Source: Bacteroidota bacterium (GTDB lineage Bacteria > Bacteroidota > Ignavibacteria > SZUA-365). Taken from it: a stretch of 64,000 nucleotides of DNA. Under the pieces are notes generated by a model, which saw only the letters and a program-made list of their open reading frames with translations, had not been told where the DNA came from and ran no database searches. The translations under genes and the position numbers were made by a program. The DNA is taken from the NCBI GenBank assembly GCA_023432805.1, contig JAEYUG010000033.1, forward strand, positions 20,455-84,454. Reading direction: 5' to 3'. Below, one piece after another: positions 43,106 to 54,400 of this stretch; position 1 is the stretch's first letter; every line of letters begins with the position of its first letter.

Positions 43106-45388
43106 TCAATGCACGACAACAAGGGAAACGACCGCATGGGTTCCATCATCGAACAGCGCGAACACCCGGTACAGGCCGGATGCCAGCGACCCGGTCGGCA
43201 GCGACCAGACATGCCTGCCCGATGCCACCTCGCGCATTTCTCTGGGAAATGGTGTGGGAAGCACGTCAACCCCGTCAGCACCAACAAGCGACAACCGCAC
43301 CCGCACAGGGGAAGCCACCTCGAGCGCGAGCACGATAAGGTCCGAAGCCGGATTGGGATGAGCCGTCAGCGTGGCTGGAACGGAGCGGCGTGCAACAACG
43401 CGGGTACATGTGCCGTCGATCACGACCGGTACGTCCGTACCGTGCGCGTCAAGCAGACAGTCGGTGGCACAGCGCGCGACGGCAATCGAGAGCAGCGTGG
43501 TCGTCACCTCGTCTGTGGCCAGCACGGAGAAATGGAGGATCCCGAGCGAGGAGGCATCGGCAGCAGGGACGCCGCGCACGCGTAGATGCAGCGTGCCAGA
43601 AGCATCTGCGACGGCCTCGACGCTGGCCCACGCAGGAAGCGTCGAGGCAGCAATGTCGAGTGCTGCGAATGAAAGGAGCGACGCGGAATCGCGCACCGCG
43701 AGTTCCAGATCGATGAAGCGTCCGGCAAGCAGTGGCGGTTCGACAGAAACAGGCAAGTCGAGTCCCTCACCGTATGGAATGTACCGCGTGGTGCTCGGTT
43801 GACCGAATGCATAAGACACCGCCCGGTCCGTACGCACGCTGAACGGTGTGGAGAGGAGGATGCAACCATGTTCCGTCTCGACCTCGACGCAGTAGTCGCC
43901 TGCATCGTCGACGCGCAGGCGGCAGCTGTCACCCTCGACGGCCTGTCCGTCGCGACTCCAGCGGTACGCCGTGTAGATGTCGGGTACGTCGAGTACGACC
44001 GTCTCGCCCGGACAAAGGATCGTCGCACCCCGTGCAGTGACTGCGGGCGGTGACGGACAGGGGACGATGCACACGCGCGCGGAGTCCAGCAGCGGCATGA
44101 TGCATCCTTCGGTGAATGACCAGCGCACGAGCTGCACGGATGTGCAGGTGGTGTCGGTGACCGCGGCGGTCTGGAAGGCGATATCCACAAGAGCACCGCT
44201 TCCGCGGATGGTGCCGGCATGTGGGAACCGCACGCGCAGGCGTCCCGGAATATCGTCGAGTACGAGCGGTGCGGCGCTGCCGAGCAATGAAGCCGGTGGG
44301 ACTTCCACCCTCAGAAAATTCAGCGCGCGTCCATCATAGAGGAGTTCCGCATCCGCTTGTCCGAAAAGAAGATCCGACGTCGGATCGGGCAGCACGACCG
44401 GCACGCGCACGAGGGTGGAGGCGGCACGCGTGCGTGGCAGTGGTATGATGCGCACCGGAGTTGTGGTGCCGATGGTGCCAGGGGTGGCGAAGGTCGTGTC
44501 GTCGGTGAGCGGCGTGCAGGCCCCCATCACCGTGATCGCGAGGGTGCGGGTCTCGGTGTTGAGGCATTCGCCGCTGTAGGTGATGGTGCATGCGGGATCG
44601 GGAAACTTGATCGTGCGTGCGATGATGCTGAATATGCGGGCGAGGTCGCTGCTGTTCGCGGTGAAGAAGGTTCGCCCGCCGGTGATGGTGGCGATGCTCT
44701 CAAGCAGCGCGTCGTCGACCGAGATCCCGAGACCGATCATGAAGATCGGAATCCCCATCTGCCTGGCCCGCGCTACCAGGTCTGTTGGCGTATGCGCGCT
44801 CGTGTTGTCGCGTCCGTCTGTGAGCACGATCAGGGCACGGCATCCGGTCGTTGCCTCAAGGGTGCGCAGCCCTTCGAGTGATCCATCCCAGAGACTTGTC
44901 AGCCCCGCCGGCGTGATGCGGTCGACCGCAGCCTCGAGCAGCACGCGGCTCGTCGTGCGCGATTGCAGCAGGTACACGCCCGAGTTGAAGCCGACGACCG
45001 CCGCGCTGTCGCGCACACCGTCGAGTTCGGCGATGAACACCTTCGCCGCCCTCTTCGTATCCTCCATCGGTTGACCCTGCATCGAACCGCTGCCGTCAAT
45101 GACAAGTGCGACATTCAGAGCGCAGCGGAGCGAATCGTTCGGGCAGGAGATGGAAAAGTTCGGAACGTCCACCCCGTTCTCGTGCAGCCGGATGTCGAGC
45201 GCACCCAGTCCGATCACCGGCACCTCGTCACAGCTCGCCTCGATACGTACTTCGATGCGTGGCATCGCAACGGTCAAGGAGGTGATGCGCATGTGCGGCT
45301 GTGCGACGACTGACTGCGCCAGACAGGCGGCGAGCGCGCAGACAAGTCCTGCACGCAATGCGTAACGAACGATCCGCTCGTCGATCAT
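43106..45388 (-). CDS. Secreted von Willebrand factor A protein with T9SS sorting domain
   Basis: A 760-aa secreted protein. Signal peptide ~1-30 (ALAACLAQSVVAQ). A ~60-residue N-domain precedes a VWA domain with intact MIDAS motif (VALVIDGSGSMQG, residues 98-102; later LIVLTDGRDNTSAHTP). An Ig-like middle with an ILCPGETVVLDVPDIYTAYRWSRDG segment resembles the repeats of the nearby subtilisin. The type IX sorting domain begins at LTAHPNPASDLIVLAL and ends in LASGLYRVFALFDDG. It is a paralogue of the VWA gene at 46292 with the same N-domain plan. It probably mediates metal-dependent protein contacts at the cell surface. Confidence 0.9.
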   Translation of the reverse strand: MIDERIVRYALRAGLVCALAACLAQSVVAQPHMRITSLTVAMPRIEVRIEASCDEVPVIGLGALDIRLHENGVDVPNFSISCPNDSLRCALNVALVIDGSGSMQGQPMEDTKRAAKVFIAELDGVRDSAAVVGFNSGVYLLQSRTTSRVLLEAAVDRITPAGLTSLWDGSLEGLRTLEATTGCRALIVLTDGRDNTSAHTPTDLVARARQMGIPIFMIGLGISVDDALLESIATITGGRTFFTANSSDLARIFSIIARTIKFPDPACTITYSGECLNTETRTLAITVMGACTPLTDDTTFATPGTIGTTTPVRIIPLPRTRAASTLVRVPVVLPDPTSDLLFGQADAELLYDGRALNFLRVEVPPASLLGSAAPLVLDDIPGRLRVRFPHAGTIRGSGALVDIAFQTAAVTDTTCTSVQLVRWSFTEGCIMPLLDSARVCIVPCPSPPAVTARGATILCPGETVVLDVPDIYTAYRWSRDGQAVEGDSCRLRVDDAGDYCVEVETEHGCILLSTPFSVRTDRAVSYAFGQPSTTRYIPYGEGLDLPVSVEPPLLAGRFIDLELAVRDSASLLSFAALDIAASTLPAWASVEAVADASGTLHLRVRGVPAADASSLGILHFSVLATDEVTTTLLSIAVARCATDCLLDAHGTDVPVVIDGTCTRVVARRSVPATLTAHPNPASDLIVLALEVASPVRVRLSLVGADGVDVLPTPFPREMREVASGRHVWSLPTGSLASGLYRVFALFDDGTHAVVSLVVVH

Positions 45389-45505
45389 GTGCGTTGATTA
45401 TGGAGATTCGGATCTGTTGTTCGCAAACTAGACTCCCCTCCGGCGGGATGCAATGCCAATTGCAGACGCCGGTCCTTCGTGCACGCGTGGAGCAGCGTCC
45501 CGCGC

Positions 45506-46159
45506 TCAGTCGGGGGTGCCTGAACGGTCGGGGACAGCGGCGTCGAGGCTTCCGCCGTGGTGTGCGGAGTCGATCGTCATGTCGAGATCACGCAGCAATC
45601 CGTCGTGCAGATCGTAGATCCATCCATGCACCGCGAGCGGACGTCCCATCTGCCATGCGCGGGTCACGACGTCGAGGGAGGCAATGGTGCGCACCTGCCG
45701 CGCAACATTGAGTTCGCAGAGACGGTCCCATTTCGCACCCTCGTCGGTGAAGCGAGCAAGCTCGTCTGCGTGATCGTCGACGACCACGCGCACGTGTTCA
45801 AGCCAGTCGTGCACGACGCCTGTCGTGCCACCCTCGAGTGCGGCGTGTACACCGCCACAGCGATAATGCCCGCAGACGATGATGTGCTTCACACCAAGTT
45901 CCTCGACCGCGAAGGTGATCACCGCCGTCGCGTTGCGATCATCGCGAGGCACGACGTTGGCGATGTTGCGATGGACGAACAGCTCGCCGGAGGCGAGTCC
46001 CACGATCGCATTGGCCGGCACGCGGCTGTCGCTGCAGCCGATCCACAGATAGTCGGGGCGCTGGATGGCGCACAACCGTTCGAAGAAGTCGGGATCCTGC
46101 CGGGTCTGCTCGGCAGCCCAGGCGCGGTTGTTGTTGAACAGATGTGGAAGGAGTTTCAT
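45506..46159 (-). CDS. Beta-carbonic anhydrase
   Basis: A 217-aa zinc enzyme interconverting CO2 and bicarbonate in the cytoplasm. Zinc ligands and the catalytic dyad are intact: C42, D44 and R46 in WIGCSDSRVPAN, H98 and C101 in IIVCGHYRCGGV. The dimer region FVHRNIANVVPRDD is also typical. It begins KLLPHLFNNNRAWA, the usual start of the Can-type clade, so the ATG at 46159 is preferred over the upstream reading. It lies between two secreted VWA genes without obvious functional connection. Confidence 0.95.
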   Translation of the reverse strand: MKLLPHLFNNNRAWAAEQTRQDPDFFERLCAIQRPDYLWIGCSDSRVPANAIVGLASGELFVHRNIANVVPRDDRNATAVITFAVEELGVKHIIVCGHYRCGGVHAALEGGTTGVVHDWLEHVRVVVDDHADELARFTDEGAKWDRLCELNVARQVRTIASLDVVTRAWQMGRPLAVHGWIYDLHDGLLRDLDMTIDSAHHGGSLDAAVPDRSGTPD

Positions 46160-46291
46160 CGTGACTCGAAGGGAAAGCGGATGCGGCACATGTGAATTGA
46201 TCTTGCAAAAGAAACGCGGGCATGTCAGGATTCCAAGCATGGGACTGTCTTTCAACATGTCTTTCCCTTGTCACCCACATGGAGCACCGAC

Positions 46292-47512
46292 ATGAACTTG
46301 AGATTGCACCTCCTCACGTGCGCACTCGTTGCCGTGACGATGTCCGTGGCTGCGCAGCCACTTGTACGCGTCACAGCCATCCACGCCGTGCGCAACGAGC
46401 CGCAGGCGACCGCCCGGCTCTCGATCCGCTGCAACGGCGAGTCCGCCCACGGCATCACCGCCTCCAACTTGACGTTGGTCGAAAACGGGACGCCGGTCAG
46501 TTCCTTCTCGATCACCGCGTCACCTTCCGACGACACCCGCAAACCCTTCGACGTGATGCTCGCGCTCGACATCAGCGGCAGCATGATGGGTGCAGGCAAT
46601 TTGCAACTCATCGCAGCGGGATTGCAGCTCGTGCAGTACATCGACACGACCACCGACCGCATCGGCATCGTGCTTTTCAATCAGGTTGCAACGCTGCATC
46701 AGGATTTCACGAACGACACGAGCATGCTGAACACGAAGATCTCGGCAATTCCCGCGCAGGGCGCGACTGCCGTATACGATGGCGCGTGGATGGCACTGCA
46801 AAGTCTGATCGCACAGAATGACACGACCGCGGAGGCTGTGATTCTCATGACCGATGGCGGCGACAACAGCAGCGCGCACACACCGGGAGAGGTGATCGCA
46901 CTCGCTCAGCAGTACGGCAAGCGCATCCATGCAATCGCGCTCGGTATCTCGGCGCCGACACCGATCCTGCAGATGTTCGCCGACAGCACGGGTGGCCTCT
47001 TCTTCAATACACCGGATGCCTCTGAACTCGCACTGATCTTCACCGACATCGCTAGCTTCATGCGGGCGGGATACGATGAGTACACCATCAGCTACCGCGT
47101 GCCTGATCCTTCCGCAGATCGCCGCATCCTCGAGATCAGCGCCACCGCACCACCATGCGACGGTGTCGGCACGGGCAGCACATCGCGTCCCGCACGCCCC
47201 GCTGTGACGCATGCAGCATCCGTCCCCACACGCGAGGTGTTCGCCCTGGAGTCCATCACACCCCAGCCTGTCTCCGGCGGCGTGGCACATCTGCGCGTGA
47301 CCATGCATGAAGCCACAGGCATGCCGCTTGTCTGCACGGTGTTCGACATGCTCGGACGCCGCACGATGGTGCAGCGCACCGCCGTGCTCGGCGCAGGAAC
47401 CCATGCAGTGCAGCTCGATTTGCGGGGACTTCCCCCGGGTGTGTACTTCGTGCGCATGCAGGTCGGTGAACAATCCCTGACCCGGTCACTGCTGCTGGAC
47501 GCGACCCGCTAG
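46292..47512 (+). CDS. Secreted von Willebrand factor A protein with T9SS sorting domain (second paralogue)
   Basis: A 406-aa secreted protein. Signal peptide ~1-22 (LTCALVAVTMSVAAQ). An N-domain (VRVTAIHAVRNEPQATARLSIRC...LTLVENGTPVSSFSI) parallels that of the larger VWA protein. The VWA domain has an intact MIDAS (LALDISGSMMG, residues 93-98; VILMTDGGDNSSAHTPGE). A short linker leads to a type IX sorting domain (ESITPQPVSGGVAHLRVTM...LPPGVYFVRMQVGEQSLTRSLLL). It lacks the Ig-like middle of its paralogue. It is transcribed divergently from the carbonic anhydrase; the 132-nt gap shows no clear promoter box. Confidence 0.9.
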   Translation: MNLRLHLLTCALVAVTMSVAAQPLVRVTAIHAVRNEPQATARLSIRCNGESAHGITASNLTLVENGTPVSSFSITASPSDDTRKPFDVMLALDISGSMMGAGNLQLIAAGLQLVQYIDTTTDRIGIVLFNQVATLHQDFTNDTSMLNTKISAIPAQGATAVYDGAWMALQSLIAQNDTTAEAVILMTDGGDNSSAHTPGEVIALAQQYGKRIHAIALGISAPTPILQMFADSTGGLFFNTPDASELALIFTDIASFMRAGYDEYTISYRVPDPSADRRILEISATAPPCDGVGTGSTSRPARPAVTHAASVPTREVFALESITPQPVSGGVAHLRVTMHEATGMPLVCTVFDMLGRRTMVQRTAVLGAGTHAVQLDLRGLPPGVYFVRMQVGEQSLTRSLLLDATR

Positions 47513-47526
47513 CGCGGTCGCGGGAG

Positions 47527-48285
47527 TTACAGGTCGACAGCGACACCGATCGTGATGCGTGCGCCGGAGAAGCTGCTGCGTCCGAGTGCTGCGCCACTTC
47601 CGGCACCATACGGCACGAACTGCCATGACAGCGAGGCGTTGGCGGCGAATCCCTGCCAGAGCACCAGATCAACATCCGCCGCAGCCCACGCACCGACGCG
47701 CACAATCGCATCGCCTGCGGCGGCATCATCAAAACTCGTGATCTCGCCCTCCCATTCGTAGGCATATTGGTTGATCGGGGTGGCGGCGTTCACGCTCATA
47801 CCGGCGGAAAGCATCGGGCGCACGAACGCACCCGTGATCGGCGACCATATGATGCCTGCGGTCACGGGAATCACCTGCACCTGTTCGGTGACGATGTAGT
47901 TCCAACCCCACGGGGCCTCCCTGTATACGTAGCGGTCGCGGGCGTGTGACCAGAATCCCATGCCCGCGATCATGCCAAGGGTGTGAGTGAAGGGAAGACG
48001 CAGCAGCAACTCACCGCCGACGCCGTTCCCCGTGCGCTTTTCGATCGCCGCATTCTCGCGGGGAAGCACCCAGACACCGCCCCGCCCCACGAGCTGCATG
48101 CGTGCAGGTGCGGCCCCCGCCTCTTCACCTGACATATTCGGATCTTCCTGTCTGTTTCTCTCCAGTCCCCTGTCTGCGGTACGCGTGGCTTCCGCCGTGC
48201 CGCCCGCGGCAATGCAGAGCAATGCAACGCACACGCATCGCCGGAACCCGCGAGGGATTCCTCCCAGCCACACCGAATTCCTCAT
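47527..48285 (-). CDS. Predicted outer-membrane beta-barrel protein
   Basis: A 252-aa exported protein of unknown function. N-terminal signal (GFRRCVCVALLCIAAGGTAEA), an Asn/Glu-rich linker, then alternating strands typical of a small outer-membrane barrel (GNGVGGELLLRLPFTHTLGMIAGMGFW, VIPVTAGIIWSPITGAFVRPMLSAGMSV, VRVGAWAAADVDLVLWQGF, ARITIGVAVDL). A good AGAGGAGGAG ribosome-binding site precedes the ATG, and a TATAAT-type box (GGTATAATG) lies at about 48311-48319 on the minus strand. It ends 14 nt from the convergent VWA gene. Confidence 0.75.
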   Translation of the reverse strand: MRNSVWLGGIPRGFRRCVCVALLCIAAGGTAEATRTADRGLERNRQEDPNMSGEEAGAAPARMQLVGRGGVWVLPRENAAIEKRTGNGVGGELLLRLPFTHTLGMIAGMGFWSHARDRYVYREAPWGWNYIVTEQVQVIPVTAGIIWSPITGAFVRPMLSAGMSVNAATPINQYAYEWEGEITSFDDAAAGDAIVRVGAWAAADVDLVLWQGFAANASLSWQFVPYGAGSGAALGRSSFSGARITIGVAVDL

Positions 48286-48381
48286 TGCGCTCCTCCTCTT
48301 TGCGAACGTGCATTATACCACGTGGATGCATCGCATTCCACCGAGGGACACGAGCGCGACATGTCATGTCTGGAGGAAACG

Positions 48382-48418
48382 CGAAGAGCCGGACCCTGTG
48401 ATGGGATCCGGCTCTTCG
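48382..48418. terminator. Terminator downstream of the subtilisin gene
   Basis: A 12-bp stem (48382-48393 with 48407-48418) around a 13-nt loop that can itself pair CCC with GGG, located 44 nt beyond the stop of the giant protease gene on the minus strand. Confidence 0.75.
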
Positions 48419-48462
48419 TGGTCTCCGTGTTCGGTGCAGAACGACACACCGCGCGGAAGCTG

Positions 48463-51400
48463 TTACTTGCGGATGAGCAGCTTCTCCATCACGCGTTCAG
48501 TGCCAGTGCTGAGCACGACTCGGTACACACCGGCTGCAAGGACGCCGGTGGAGATGCTGTGCATCGCGCGACCGGCAGCGACCTGCTCGCTGTGCACCAG
48601 CTGGCCGAGGCTGTTGTAAAGCTCGACCCGGTGTGCACGACCCTGTGCCTGTAGGGGGATGGCGAGAACGACATCACCCTCCGCGGGATTCGGGTAGACG
48701 TGATACTGATCGGGCGTTGCAGGGGCTTCCGCACGGACCGTGCCGTCGACCACAACGGTGACGTGCGTGGTATCGCTGCACTCCGCCGTCGCGTTCACCG
48801 ACACGCGGCCGTTACCGGCACGCGTCCATTCCACCTCGATCGAGGGAGATGTCTGGCCGGAACGGATGAAACCGCCGTCCACGGTCCAGGAGTAGTTCAT
48901 GCCCGCGATCGGGTTTGCGACGCTGTGCCGGGTGAGTGCACCGGGATTGCTGGTCACAGACCCGGTCACGGATCCGACGTTCACTGCGTCGAGCACGGTG
49001 ATGACGATCTCCTCGCTCAACCCGACACACAGTGACGACGTGGTGATCGACACGGCATACCGACCGCTCGTGCTGACGACAAGCTGGCTGTTCGTCTCTC
49101 CGGAGAGGACGACACCGTCACGCAGCCACTGGTAGGAGTAGCCGGTTCCACCCGCAGCATAGAGGGTGACGGTACGTCCACCGCAAATGACGCGGGAACC
49201 TCCTGCGACATCGACCGACACGTCGGGCTTGGGAAGCACATCGACCACGGTCGGCGTGCTGCGCCGTGAGCAGAACTCCGCGTTTGTGACGAGCACCGAA
49301 TAGCTGCCGGCCTTCGAAACGGGAAGTGCGCTCTGTGTGGCGTTCGGAATCGCGACCGTCCCCTCGAACCACTGGTAGGTCGCTCCTGTCTGGAAGGGCA
49401 CGCTGAGTGTCACATTGGTGCCGTCACAGAAGGTCGTCGCACCTGAGGCGGTCACTGTTGCATCGGGGGCGGGACGAATCCGCACGTGCACCGGCAACGA
49501 CGTGGCCGTGCATCCGCCAAGTGCCGTGACGACCACGGTGTATGCACCATCAGACGTTGCGTCGAGGATGCGACCGGTCGCGCCCGGCAACGGCGTTCCG
49601 TCCTTCGACCATGCATACGTCGCACGATCGACACGCAGCGCCTCGAGACGAATCACCGAACCATCGCAGACGTCGACGGGACCGGCCGGCGTCACCGACG
49701 CCACAGGGACAGGCAGCATGGTGATCGTGACCGCCGTGCTCGTCGACGCACAGCCCTCGGGGGTGGAGACGACGCAGGTGTATACACCGCTCAGCGTCGC
49801 GTTGTGGCTGTTCGTGGTCGCTCCGGGGATCACCGATCCGTCGAGCAGCCATCGATAAGTCACACCAGTGGCCGACGGAACAGAAAGCTGCACCGGCGTA
49901 CCGGCACAAACGCTGGTGGGACCATCCACCGTCAGTGTGGCATTGGGCATCGGTACGACGCGCACCAGCACCTGGTCACTCGTCACCGAGCAATTGGCGA
50001 TGGAGACGCGCACTCGATAGGCGCCGTCGATCAGTGCCGAGTACATCGACGTCGTGGCCCCTGCAATCGGCTGACCGTTGCGCAGCCACTGGTACGATGC
50101 ATTCGGCACGACGACCGCGTCAAGCATCAGCGAGCCGCCCGCACAGATGGCCGCGCTGCCCGCGGGCGTGATCTGTGCCACAGGTCGCGGCACCACGGTC
50201 ACGACAACGTCGGATGAGGTTGCCGTACAGCCATCCCGCGTCATGACGTGGTACGAGTACGTACCGGACTGTGCGACCAGGAGACGCGAACCACTGCGAC
50301 TGATCTCCACACCATCGCGATACCATGTGTAGGCTGCGGTGAGGATGTCTTCAGCAATGAGTTCGATGGATTCACCGTCACACAGCGCGATGGGTCCTGC
50401 CGGCACGAGACTTCCTGTCGGAAGCGCCTTGACCGTGACAGTCACACTGTTGCTCGTTGCGCGGCAGCCATTGTGCCCCGTGACCTCGACGGTGTAGTCA
50501 CCGGCAAGTGTCGCGGTGTACTCGACCGAGGTCGCACCGGTGAACGCACCATTGCGCATCCAGCGGAACGTGTAACCAGGACCCTCGTGTGCCGCCAGTT
50601 TGACACTGCCACCCACGCAAATGGTCGCCGGCGATTCGAGACGGAGGAATGCAACCGGCAGCGGCAGCACAACCACGTCGACGGTGGAACTCAGTCGCGA
50701 GCAGTTGTTCGCATTCGAAACGCGTACGCGGTATGTGCCTGCAGCCGTCGCAGTGTAGGTCCGCTGCACGGCACCCGCAATCGGGGCGCCGTCACGGTAC
50801 CACTGCCAGCTGTAACCCGACCCGGTGTTTGCCTGAAGTGTGACAGCCTCTCCTTCACAGAAGGTCAGGGGACCCAGTGGCGTGACGACCGCATCGGGCA
50901 CGGGAAGCAGGGTGATCGTGATCGGAGCACTCATGCGCGGACACCCGAAGGCTGTGCGCACTTGTACGGTGAAGGCCCCACCTCGCTGGGTAGTGATCTG
51001 CTGCTTGGTTTCGCGGGGCAGAGCAACGCCGTCCAGGAACCACTGATACGTATACCCTGTGCCGGCATTCGCTTCCAGCGTCACATCATCGCCGAGACAG
51101 ACGACGACGGGCGTGAGCGGGGTGATGACGGCATCAGGAAGCGGATGCACCGTGTAGGTGAAGGTGCGGGGGGTGCCGGAACATGTCACACCTGCATTCG
51201 TGTACGACGGTGTCACGGTGATCGTCGCCGTCACCGGAGTCGTGCCTGGATTCAACGCGGTGAACACCGGAATGTTGCCCGTACCGCTTGCGGCCAGACC
51301 GATGCTCGTGTTGTTGTTCGTCCATGAGAACACCGTGCCGACAACGGTACCACTGAAGGTCACCGCGTTGGTCGACGTGTTGTGACAGAGCGCCTGATTG

Positions 51401-54400
51401 ACGACGGCCGCCACGTTCGGGGTCGGATTGACCGTGATTGTGAAGGTGATCGGCGTGCCCGAACAGATCAGCGTTCCGCTTGTGAAGCGGGGTGTGACCG
51501 TGATGGTCGATGTAACAGGCACGGTGCCGTTGTTGACTGCCGTGAATGATGCGATGTTTCCCGTTCCGCTTGCGGCCAGACCGATGCTCGTGTTGTTGTT
51601 GGTCCATGCAAACGTGGCGCCCGGAACGGTCCCGGCGAAGATGACTGCCGTCGTTGACGTCCCGTTGCAGAGGACTTGCGGTACGACCGGGTTCACGGTC
51701 GGGGTGGGATTCACGGTGATCGTGAATGTGCGCGGCGTGCTGCTGCAGGTGACGCCGTTGTTGGTATAGGACCCCGTCACGATGATCGTCGCGATGACGG
51801 GAGCCGTGCCCATGTTCACGGCTGTGAACGATGGAATCGGTCCGGAACCACTCGCTGCAAGACCGATCGAGGGCGTGGAGTTGGTCCAGGTGTAGATGGT
51901 TCCGGCTACAGTCCCTGCCGGTGTCACTGCAATGCTCGGACTGCCGTTGCACAGGTTCTGATTGGCGATAGTGTTGACGGTCGGGGTGGGATTTACAGTG
52001 ATCGTGAAGCTCACGGGAGTGCCCGCGCATGTCACACCTGCGTTTGTGAAACGCGGGGTCACGGTGATCGTTGCCGTGACTGCAGTCGTGCCGGTGTTCG
52101 TCGCCGTGAATCCGGGCAGATTGCCCGAGCCGCTCGCGGCAAGACCAATGCTCGTGGTCGAATTCGTCCAGGTGAATGTCGTCCCGGACACGGGGCTCGA
52201 AAACACGACCGACGGCACGCCTGTCCCGGGGCAGAATGTCACATTGGCGACCGGATTCACGGTCGGCGTGGGATTCACAGTGATGGTGAATGTGATCGGT
52301 GTACCAACGCAGGTCGCACCTGAGGCCGTGTTGACCGGTGTGACCGTGATGGTCGCGACGATTGGCGCCAATGTCGTGTTTGTCGCCACGAACGAAGGAA
52401 TGCTGTTCGTCCCACTCGCTGCGATGCCGATCGCCGTCGTAGATGACATCCACAGATAGGTCGCACCAGGCACACTGCCGCTGAACGTGATCGCAGTGGT
52501 GGCAGTGCCCGCACAAGCGACGACATTGGCAACAGGATTTACCGTCGGGAAGGGAACGATGGTCACGCTGACCGAACCCGTCATCGGACTCGTGCAGTTG
52601 GTCGTCGTATTCGTGGCGATCACCGTGTAGGTCCCGGCCGCAAGCTGCAGACCGAAGTTCAACGCGGCACCTGTTCCGGCAACAGGTGCACCGGTGTTGA
52701 CCCCTCCCACCTGAAGCTGATAGGTCACACCCGTCTGCGAGCCGCTCAGTCCAACAGAGACGCCGCCTCCGCCCGTGCAGTAGCCACCGCCACCCGTGAC
52801 GGTAAATGCGGCGGGAAGCGCCATGATGGTGAGGTTCACGCCGTTGTCAGCCCCCGTTGTCGCCGGATCGCTTGTCACGATGCGCACGCGATATCCCGTG
52901 CCGCTCGGCAGGGTTGGGGGGATGGTGCAGGAGATCGAGCCCGATGCTGTACCAGCTGCGCTGCCGATCACCGTCGGGGAAGCGAAGGAACCGTTCGCAT
53001 CGGACAGCTGCACGCTGAAGGTGTTGCCGGCATACACGAGACCGGACTGCACGGAATAGGAGAACGACAAGGTCTTTCCCGGATGAAGGCACGGATCCGT
53101 AGGGGTTCCGATCACCACCACAGGATAGGATGCGGCAGTGGAATCGAGTGCGAAACGTGCATTGAGTCTGCCATACCCGAGTTCAGCCGACCAGGTCCCG
53201 TTCGGCTGCCCGGCCACGTTCGCCGTGTAGGTGTACCCACCGACCTTTTCGGTCGATGTCTCGAGAATGCGACGTGCATCCGCATGACGAAGCCAGGGAT
53301 TCGCCGACAGAATCAATGCAGCCACACCTGCGGCATTCGGGCAGGCACTCGACGTGCCATTGAACGTCGGCATGAAATCACCGGGATTGTAGCCGGCGGC
53401 TCCGGTACGATCGGTCGTATAGATCTTCACTCCCGGAGACGCAACATCGATACCAACTCCGAAGCACGAACCCCACCACGTCTCACCATCGCATGAACTC
53501 GGTGATTTGCGCTCGTCGCACATGCTCGTGGCACCAACCGCAATGGTGAGCGGATTCGACGCGGGATAGATGAGAGGACCATTGCTGTTGCCACTCGAGA
53601 AGAGGACGAGCGATCCACGACCGTTGCGACCAAGCATGACCGCATTCTGGATCGCTGCGTCGATCAGTGGAGACAATCCGCCACCGCCCCAGGAGTTGCT
53701 GAGCACGTCGGCTGCACCACCTGTGGGAGACCACGCCCAATCGATGCAGGTTGCGATGATGAGATCGGTCGTGATGAAGCTGCTGCCCGACACCGTGCCT
53801 ATGCGCACAGGCACGATCTTCGACGTGTATGCCACACCGGCCACACCGATGCCGTTGTTTCCGACGGCTGCAGCGATGCCGGCACATGAAGTCCCATGGC
53901 TGTTCGTGGCATTCGGACCACCACCACTGCCAAGACCTGCACCGTCAAAGCCGGGAAGGATGTTCGCAGCCAGATCCGCGTGTGTGAGTTCCACACCGTC
54001 ATCGAGAATCGCAATGCGGATCGACGGCGACCCTGTCGTGGTATTCCATGCTGTTTCGACATCCATGTCCGCACCGGGTGTGCCACCGAAATAGGTGCCG
54101 GTGTTGTTCAGAGACCACTGCGAGGGGTAGAACGGATCATTGGGGGCAGCCTGAACCTGCATCAGACGCAGGTAATCTGCCGCCGCCCATGCGAAGCGAC
54201 CTGTTGCGGCATACTGCGCAGCCAGCTCCCGTGCATCCGCGCGCGCATGCTTGTCTGCCGACAGGATGACGACCTTTGCATCGTATGCATAGGACTCGAT
54301 CACGCGGGCACCCGTGCGCTCCGCCATGTCGTTCAGGTACAGCCGGTCCCCTTCGCTGCGCAACGCAACCAGGAAACGGTCTGTGACACCCTGGCGCGTC

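Noticed and set aside
47501..47521. Terminator between the convergent VWA and outer-membrane genes
   Set aside because: Only a 6-bp stem lying largely inside the VWA coding end and no T tract; too weak to call.
48900..52560. CRISPR-like or satellite repeat region
   Set aside because: Periodicity of ~240 and 282 bp lies in one coding frame and encodes Ig/PKD-like domains of the protease.
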